DNA of 5,132 bases from Betaproteobacteria bacterium. GTDB taxonomy: Bacteria; Pseudomonadota; Gammaproteobacteria; Burkholderiales; SG8-39. Numbering within the stretch: the stretch's first letter is position 1; each line of letters begins with the position of its first letter. Shown here in pieces: positions 1 to 3,824 of this stretch. Location: assembly GCA_019509895.1 (NCBI GenBank), contig JAEKLK010000320.1:1-5132 (forward strand), in the 5' to 3' direction. A program made the translations under genes and the position numbers. Below the pieces are notes generated by a model. It saw only the letters and a list, made by a program, of their open reading frames with translations, ran no database searches and had not been told where the DNA came from.

Positions 1-216
1 GCGCACGCGCTTCGCGCCGATCAGCGCGGCGAGGCCAGTATCCGCGTTGCCGGCGTTGTTGTTGACGATGGTGAGCTCGCGGGCGCCTTGCGCGATCAAT
101 GCGTCGATGAGCGCGACCGGCATGCCGGCGCCGCCAAAGCCGCCGATCATCACCGTCGCGCCGTCGGGCATATCGGCGAGCGCCGCCTCGGCGCTGACGA
201 AAGACTTGTCGATCAT
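1..216 (-). CDS. CoA-transferase class I, subunit A (3-oxoacid/3-oxoadipate type), N-terminal part
   Basis: Class I CoA-transferases move CoA from succinyl-CoA (or another donor) to a 3-oxoacid such as acetoacetate or 3-oxoadipate. Subunit A normally pairs with a subunit B encoded next to it, which would lie beyond the window. The visible 72 residues begin MIDKSF. Residues 18-33 (DGATVMIGGFGGAGMP) fit the family signature [DN]-[GN]-x2-[LIVMFA]3-G-G-F-x3-G-x-P exactly. They are followed by a family-typical stretch including IVNNNAG and TGLAAL. The ATG at 216-214 is chosen because the same frame has a stop (TGA, 249-247) upstream and no other start between. No good Shine-Dalgarno precedes it. 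The protein is cut at the window edge; full-length members are about 210-240 aa. It is divergent from mraZ, so it is not part of the dcw operon. ScoA (ketone body or acetoacetate use) and PcaI (beta-ketoadipate pathway) cannot be separated from this fragment. Confidence 0.88.
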   Translation of the reverse strand, partial: MIDKSFVSAEAALADMPDGATVMIGGFGGAGMPVALIDALIAQGARELTIVNNNAGNADTGLAALIGAKRVR

Positions 217-239
217 CGGCTGGAAATTATCCCATCGGC

Positions 240-257
240 GTGGTTCTCAAGTACCAC
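240..257. promoter_or_regulatory. 18-bp near-palindrome upstream of the CoA-transferase gene (candidate operator)
   Basis: GTGGTTCT at 240-247 and AGTACCAC at 250-257 are inverted copies matching at 7 of 8 pairs (only T245/T252 fails), separated by CA. The site ends 24 bp before the CoA-transferase start codon on the minus strand. A compact symmetric site there is what a dimeric repressor or activator would use, but no regulator gene is in the window. A hairpin in the 5' leader of the minus-strand mRNA is the alternative. Confidence 0.35.
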
Positions 258-274
258 CTTCATATGCAGGCGTA

Positions 275-295
275 AGGCACTGATTTATCGTGCCT
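275..295. repeat. Small inverted repeat AGGCAC-N9-GTGCCT
   Basis: Perfect 6-bp arms at 275-280 and 290-295 flank a 9-bp AT-rich centre (TGATTTATC). On the minus strand the centre reads GATAAA, which matches 4 of 6 positions of a -10 box for the CoA-transferase gene, but I found no convincing -35 at 16-18 bp from it. There is no T-run, so it does not look like an intrinsic terminator. It may be an operator half-site pair or chance. Confidence 0.25.
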
Positions 296-345
296 GTAGA
301 CAACGGAAATAGGCTTTCGAAACCCCACCTAAGTGCTTGTCACTG

Positions 346-374
346 TTGAAAAAGTCACCTTGACCACCTAGCGT
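346..374 (+). promoter_or_regulatory. Candidate mra promoter, upstream option
   Basis: TTGAAA (346-351; 5 of 6 to TTGACA) is followed after 17 bp by TAGCGT (369-374; T, A and final T match). If used, transcription would begin about position 381, so the whole MraZ-box array would lie at or just after the start, as it does in enterobacteria. The -10 is weak. This option competes with the pair at 360-388. Confidence 0.3.
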
Positions 375-388
375 TTTGGGATTAAGGT
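360..388 (+). promoter_or_regulatory. Candidate mra promoter, downstream option
   Basis: TTGACC (360-365; 5 of 6 to the sigma70 -35) and TAAGGT (383-388; T, A and final T match) are separated by 17 bp. Transcription would start near 395, leaving a leader of about 30 nt before mraZ. The -10 overlaps the MraZ-box array, so MraZ binding would directly block RNA polymerase. Both elements are read by eye and the -10 is poor. Confidence 0.35.
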
Positions 389-412
389 GGTGAAAAGTAG
401 GGAGAAGTGGCA
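377..412 (+). promoter_or_regulatory. MraZ-box array (autoregulatory operator of the dcw operon)
   Basis: Three GTGG-type boxes recur at a 10-bp pitch: GTGGT at 387, GTAGG at 397 and GTGGC at 407, each followed by an A-rich spacer (GAAAA, GAGAA, ACAAA). A fourth, TGGGA at 377-381, lies 11 bp before the matching TGG of the next box. MraZ proteins are known to bind tandem TGGGN boxes separated by 5 bp upstream of their own gene, and this arrangement matches that pattern in position, pitch and core, with some degeneracy. The last box runs up to the likely ribosome-binding purines AAAGAG (414-419) of mraZ, so binding could also cover the start region. Repression of the whole operon is the expected role by analogy. 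Confidence 0.75.
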
Positions 413-423
413 CAAAGAGCCAT

Positions 424-873
424 ATGGAAGCAGCGTTTCATGGAGCGGCGGTCATCACGCTCGACGCCAAGGGCCGCGTCGCCATTCCGACGCGCCAGCG
501 CGGTGTGCTGCTCGAGGCCGGTCGCTCGCTCGTGCTCACCGCGCACCCGGAGGGCTGCGTGCTGATTTACCCCGTCAGTGAATGGGAGCAAGTGCGCACG
601 CGGGTCGCGGCCTTTCCGAGCATGGATCCGGTCGCGAGCTGGTGGAAGCGCCTGCTTCTGGGATTTGAGGAGCACGTGTCGCCCGACGGCTCCGGACGCA
701 TCCTGCTTTCGCCGGCGCTGCGCCTGCACGCGAAGCTCGAGCGCGACGCGATGATGGTCGGGCAGGGACATTACTTCGAGCTCTGGGACGCAGGCGTTTG
801 GTCGGCCAAGCTCGAGCGCGCGCTCGCTCACACGCCGACGCCGCCGGCCGGAATGGAAAATTTCTCGCTGTGA
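424..873 (+). CDS. mraZ: Transcriptional regulator MraZ
   Basis: MraZ is a nucleoid-associated DNA-binding regulator that forms ring-shaped oligomers and represses the dcw operon it heads. The 149-aa product is of usual family length (about 140-155). It contains two SpoVT/AbrB-like modules, each with the conserved D-x-[KG]-G-R motif: DAKGR at residues 14-18 followed by VAIPTRQR, and DGSGR at 88-92 followed by ILLSPALR. Other family marks are the YPVSEWE segment (49-55), RLLLG (76-80), MVGQ and FELWD in the second module, and the C-terminal FSL. The ATG at 424 is preceded by AAAGAG at 414-419, a fair Shine-Dalgarno with a 4-bp gap. The MraZ-box array lies immediately upstream and rsmH starts 9 bp after the stop, in the same reading frame. 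Nothing is missing from the domain pattern. Confidence 0.96.
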   Translation: MEAAFHGAAVITLDAKGRVAIPTRQRGVLLEAGRSLVLTAHPEGCVLIYPVSEWEQVRTRVAAFPSMDPVASWWKRLLLGFEEHVSPDGSGRILLSPALRLHAKLERDAMMVGQGHYFELWDAGVWSAKLERALAHTPTPPAGMENFSL

Positions 874-882
874 GGCCGCCGC

Positions 883-1836
883 GTGCACGAACCGGTACTC
901 CTCTTGGAAGCGCTCGACGCACTGGCGATCCGGCCGGAGGGCTTGTACGTCGATGGCACCTTCGGCCGTGGCGGCCACAGCCGGGCGATCCTCGAGCGGC
1001 TCGGGCCGCAGGGGGCACTGATTGCGCTCGACCGGGATCCCGACGCGGAGCGCGCGGCGCAGGAGCTGCGCGATGCACGCTTCACCTTCGTGCGTACGGC
1101 GTTCTCCGCGCTGGGCCGCGTGCTCGCCGGGCGCCTGGCGCACGGCATGCTCTTCGATCTGGGCGTGTCTTCGCCGCAGCTCGAGGAGGCAGAGCGCGGG
1201 TTCTCCTTTCGACGCGACGGGCCGCTCGACATGCGCATGGATCCGCAATCCGGAGAGACGGCCGCGCAATGGCTGGCGCGCGCCGAACAAAAACAAATAG
1301 GGGAGGTCATCCGCGAGTATGGGGAAGAACGGTTTGCTAAACAGATTGCAGCGGCGATTGTTAATGCTCGCGGCCGCGAGCCGCTCCTCCGCACCGGGCA
1401 ACTTGCCGATCTCGTGGCAAAGGCGGTCCGTACACGCGAGCCGGGCCAGGACCCGGCGACGCGCACCTTTCAAGCTCTACGGATTCACCTCAATCGGGAG
1501 CTTGAGGAAGTGTCGCTGATGCTGCCCCAGGCGGTGGCCGGGCTGGCCGAAGGCGCGCGCCTGGTCGTGATCAGCTTCCACTCGCTGGAAGACCGCATCG
1601 TCAAGCGCTTCCTGCAGTCAGCGTCCCGCCCGGATGTGCCCGCGCGCCTGCCGCTTCGCGCCTCGGAAATGCCACAGCCGGCTCTCAGAATTGTCGGGCG
1701 CGCGGTGCGCGCGTCCGAAACGGAAACAAGAAGAAACCCGCGGGCGCGCAGTGCCATCCTCCGGGTGGCCGAGCGTACCGCGGGCCCCTTTCAACCGAAT
1801 TCACGAATCGAGCCCGGCGCGCGGTGGCGAAACTGA
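883..1836 (+). CDS. rsmH: 16S rRNA (cytosine(1402)-N4)-methyltransferase RsmH (MraW)
   Basis: RsmH uses S-adenosylmethionine to methylate N4 of C1402 in the decoding centre of 16S rRNA, acting on the small ribosomal subunit in the cytoplasm. The 317-aa protein matches the usual length (about 310-320). Visible motifs are the SAM-binding DGTFGRGGHS (24-33), ALDRDP (48-53), FDLGVSSPQL (91-100), ERGFSFRRDGPLDMRMDP (104-121), YGEERFAK (146-153), PATRTFQALRI (191-201), ISFHSLEDRIVKRF (230-243) and the C-terminal NPRARSAILRVAERT (285-299). The start is GTG at 883, with GAGG (872-875) 7 bp upstream. The mraZ stop TGA (871-873) lies in this same frame, so no earlier start is possible. The last 13 bp overlap ftsL. 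A short run of atypical codons lies at residues 135-162 (see findings), but the protein motifs there are conserved. Confidence 0.97.
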   Translation: MHEPVLLLEALDALAIRPEGLYVDGTFGRGGHSRAILERLGPQGALIALDRDPDAERAAQELRDARFTFVRTAFSALGRVLAGRLAHGMLFDLGVSSPQLEEAERGFSFRRDGPLDMRMDPQSGETAAQWLARAEQKQIGEVIREYGEERFAKQIAAAIVNARGREPLLRTGQLADLVAKAVRTREPGQDPATRTFQALRIHLNRELEEVSLMLPQAVAGLAEGARLVVISFHSLEDRIVKRFLQSASRPDVPARLPLRASEMPQPALRIVGRAVRASETETRRNPRARSAILRVAERTAGPFQPNSRIEPGARWRN

Positions 1837-2096
1837 ACCTCCTCCTCCTCGCGGTTCTCGTCGCCTGCGCGCTCGGGCTCGTCACTTCGCAGCATCGAGC
1901 GAGGAAGCTCTTCTCGGCACTTGAGCGCGAACACGAGCACGCGCGCGAGCTCGAGATCGAATACGGCCGCCTGCAGCTCGAGGCGAGCACCTGGGGCCAG
2001 CATGCGCGCGTGCAGCGCATGGCGGTGGGCACGCTCGGGCTGCGCTCGCCCGACACGCGCCGCGTGCGGCTCGTGGGCCGCGATCCGGCGCAGTGA
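1824..2096 (+). CDS. ftsL: Cell division protein FtsL
   Basis: FtsL is a small single-pass inner-membrane protein that joins FtsB and FtsQ in the divisome and helps activate the septal synthase FtsW-FtsI. The 90-aa product has a hydrophobic segment at about residues 4-20 (LNLLLLAVLVACALGLV), then TSQHRARKLF and a charged, heptad-like stretch (about 26-60, rich in E, L and R) typical of the periplasmic coiled coil. A C-terminal tail of about 30 residues follows. The size is like betaproteobacterial FtsL and shorter than E. coli FtsL (121 aa). The GTG at 1824 overlaps the end of rsmH by 13 bp. The frame stays open upstream, but I saw no ATG, GTG or TTG in it back to about 1710, so this start is well constrained. 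There is no clear Shine-Dalgarno, which suggests coupling to rsmH translation. FtsL is poorly conserved, so the call rests on topology, the SQHRARKLF motif and gene order. Confidence 0.92.
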   Translation: MAKLNLLLLAVLVACALGLVTSQHRARKLFSALEREHEHARELEIEYGRLQLEASTWGQHARVQRMAVGTLGLRSPDTRRVRLVGRDPAQ

Positions 2097-3817
2097 CCGG
2101 CGCGGCGGGGGCCGTGGCGCAGGGTCTGGTGCGCCTGCCGGCATGGCGGTCGCGCGCGGTGCTCGCCGCGCTGGCCGGCGCGTTCCTCCTGCTGCTCGCG
2201 CGCGCGGTCTACTTGCAGGCGGTGAAGACCGACTTCCTGCAGGGAAAGGGCGACGCGCGCTACTCGCGCGTGCTGGAAATGCCGGCGACCCGCGGACGCA
2301 TCCTCGAGCGGCACGGCGAGGCGCTTGCCGTGTCGACGCCGGTGAAATCGATCTGGGCGATTCCGTCCGACGTGGCGCTCAAGGCGGCCGATCGCCGGCA
2401 GCTCGCCGCGCTGCTCGGCATGCCGGGCAGCGAGCTCGATCGCAAGCTCGGCGAGGCAGCGCGCGACTTCGTCTACCTAAAGCGCCAGCTGCCGCCCGAG
2501 ACGGCGGATGCCATCGCCCGATTGCGGCTGCCCGGCATCTACGAGCAGCGCGAATACCGGCGTTACTATCCGGCCGGAGAAGTGACGGCGCATCTGATCG
2601 GCTTTACCGGGGTGGAAGACGCAGGCCAGGAAGGACTCGAGCTCGCCTACGAGGAGTCGCTCGGCGGGCGGCGCGGCAGCCGCCGCGTCATCAAGGATCG
2701 TCTCGGGCACGTGGTCGAGGACGTGCAGTCGATCCGCGCCGCACAGGACGGGGCCGACCTCGCGCTCTCGATCGACGCCAAGATCCAGAGCATCGCCTTC
2801 AGCGCGCTCAGCGCCGCGGTCGAGCGCCATCGCGCCAAGGCGGGCGCGCTGCTCGCGCTCGACGTGCAGACCGGCGAAGTGCTGGCGCTCGCTAACGTAC
2901 CGTCGTTCAACCCGAACAACCGCGCCCGCCTCACCGGCGCGCAGCTGCGAAACCGGGTGATCACGGATCTTTTCGAGCCTGGCTCGACCCTCAAGCCGTT
3001 CACGGTGGCGCTCGCGCTCGAGTCGGGCAAGATCGATCCGAGCACGACCATCGCGACGGCGCCCGGACGGCTGACGATCGGGCACCACACGATCCGCGAT
3101 GTGCATCCGGCTGCCGCCCTCACCGTGACGCAGGTGTTACAGAAGTCCTCCAACGTCGGCGCGGCGAAGCTCGCGCTCGCCATGCCGCGCGAAGCGGTCT
3201 GGGATTTCTATCGGCGCCTGGGCTTCGGCGCTCTGCCGCAGCTCGCCTTCCCGGGTGCCGCCGCCGGACGGCTGCGTCCTTATCAGAGCTGGAAGCCGAT
3301 CGAGCAGGCCACCATGGCGTATGGCCATGGCATCTCGCTCAGCCTCCTGCAGCTCGCGCGCGCCTATACGATCTTCGCCACTGACGGGGAATTGCTGCCT
3401 CTTACGCTCGTCAAGAGCGACCTCGCCGCGCGCGGCGAGCGCCTGATTTCCCTGGAAACCGCCCGGGCCGTGCGCGCCATGCTGGAAGCGGCCGTACAGC
3501 CCGGCGGCACCGGCCCGCGCGCGCGCCTCGTCGGCTGGCGCGTCGCCGGCAAGACCGGCACCGCCCACAAGCAGGAAAACGGCGGCTACGCCGTGGACAA
3601 GTACCTCGCCTCCTTCGTCGGCCTCGCGCCGGCGTCGGCGCCGCGCGTGATCATCGCGGTGATGATCGACGAGCCTCTCGGTGAGTACTACGGCGGCTCG
3701 GTCGCCGCGCCGGTGTTCGCCGAGGTGATGCAGGCGGCTCTGCGCCTCATGGAAGTGCCGCACGACGCGCCCATCGTGCCGCTCGAGCCGGCGGATGCGG
3801 CCCGCGAGAGCACGTGA
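2093..3817 (+). CDS. ftsI: Septal peptidoglycan D,D-transpeptidase FtsI (PBP3)
   Basis: FtsI cross-links septal peptidoglycan. It is a class B penicillin-binding protein partnered with the glycosyltransferase FtsW and activated by FtsQLB. At 574 aa it is of normal length (E. coli 588). Order of parts: a short cytoplasmic N-terminus, a membrane anchor at about residues 22-41 (AVLAALAGAFLLLLARAVYL), the N-terminal pedestal domain from RGRILERHG (67-75) through YYPAGEVTAHLIGFTG (158-173), and the transpeptidase domain from about 250. The three active-site motifs are intact: S298-T-L-K301 with the acylated serine in EPGSTLKPF, S352-S-N354, and K487-T-G489 in AGKTGTAHK. LASFVGLAPA (505-514) and AVMIDEP (522-528) are also typical. 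The start GTG (2093) gives a 4-bp GTGA overlap with the ftsL stop, the usual sign of coupled translation. A second in-frame GTG at 2114 is possible but would lose the overlap. murE follows after 7 bp. Confidence 0.97.
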   Translation: MTGAAGAVAQGLVRLPAWRSRAVLAALAGAFLLLLARAVYLQAVKTDFLQGKGDARYSRVLEMPATRGRILERHGEALAVSTPVKSIWAIPSDVALKAADRRQLAALLGMPGSELDRKLGEAARDFVYLKRQLPPETADAIARLRLPGIYEQREYRRYYPAGEVTAHLIGFTGVEDAGQEGLELAYEESLGGRRGSRRVIKDRLGHVVEDVQSIRAAQDGADLALSIDAKIQSIAFSALSAAVERHRAKAGALLALDVQTGEVLALANVPSFNPNNRARLTGAQLRNRVITDLFEPGSTLKPFTVALALESGKIDPSTTIATAPGRLTIGHHTIRDVHPAAALTVTQVLQKSSNVGAAKLALAMPREAVWDFYRRLGFGALPQLAFPGAAAGRLRPYQSWKPIEQATMAYGHGISLSLLQLARAYTIFATDGELLPLTLVKSDLAARGERLISLETARAVRAMLEAAVQPGGTGPRARLVGWRVAGKTGTAHKQENGGYAVDKYLASFVGLAPASAPRVIIAVMIDEPLGEYYGGSVAAPVFAEVMQAALRLMEVPHDAPIVPLEPADAAREST

Positions 3818-3824
3818 GCGATCG

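Noticed and set aside
47..312. Plus-strand small frames opposite the CoA-transferase gene
   Set aside because: The minus strand encodes an exact CoA-transferase signature here; the plus-strand products have no recognisable features.
407..421. TGGCAC at 408-413 as a sigma54 -24 element
   Set aside because: The -12 TTGC is absent at the required spacing (GCCA is found), and the position just before the mraZ start does not fit a promoter for this gene.
217..423. CRISPR array, tRNA, riboswitch or intrinsic terminator in the intergenic region
   Set aside because: No repeat-spacer pattern, no tRNA cloverleaf or T-loop motif, and no GC-rich stem followed by a T-run was found.
382..1473. Long minus-strand open frame (363 codons) opposite mraZ and rsmH
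   Set aside because: It lies antisense to two well-supported genes, its translation is Arg/Ala-rich with no recognisable domain, and such frames are expected opposite G/C-ending codons in GC-rich DNA.
1301..1519. GGGGAGG followed by ATG at 1319 inside rsmH as an internal gene start
   Set aside because: The spacing to the ATG is too long, and the 66-codon frame is an out-of-frame, Arg-rich shadow of rsmH.
1921..2895. Plus-strand 324-codon frame overlapping ftsL and ftsI
   Set aside because: The product is an Arg/Ala/Gly-rich low-complexity sequence in a shifted frame of two genes with intact conserved motifs.
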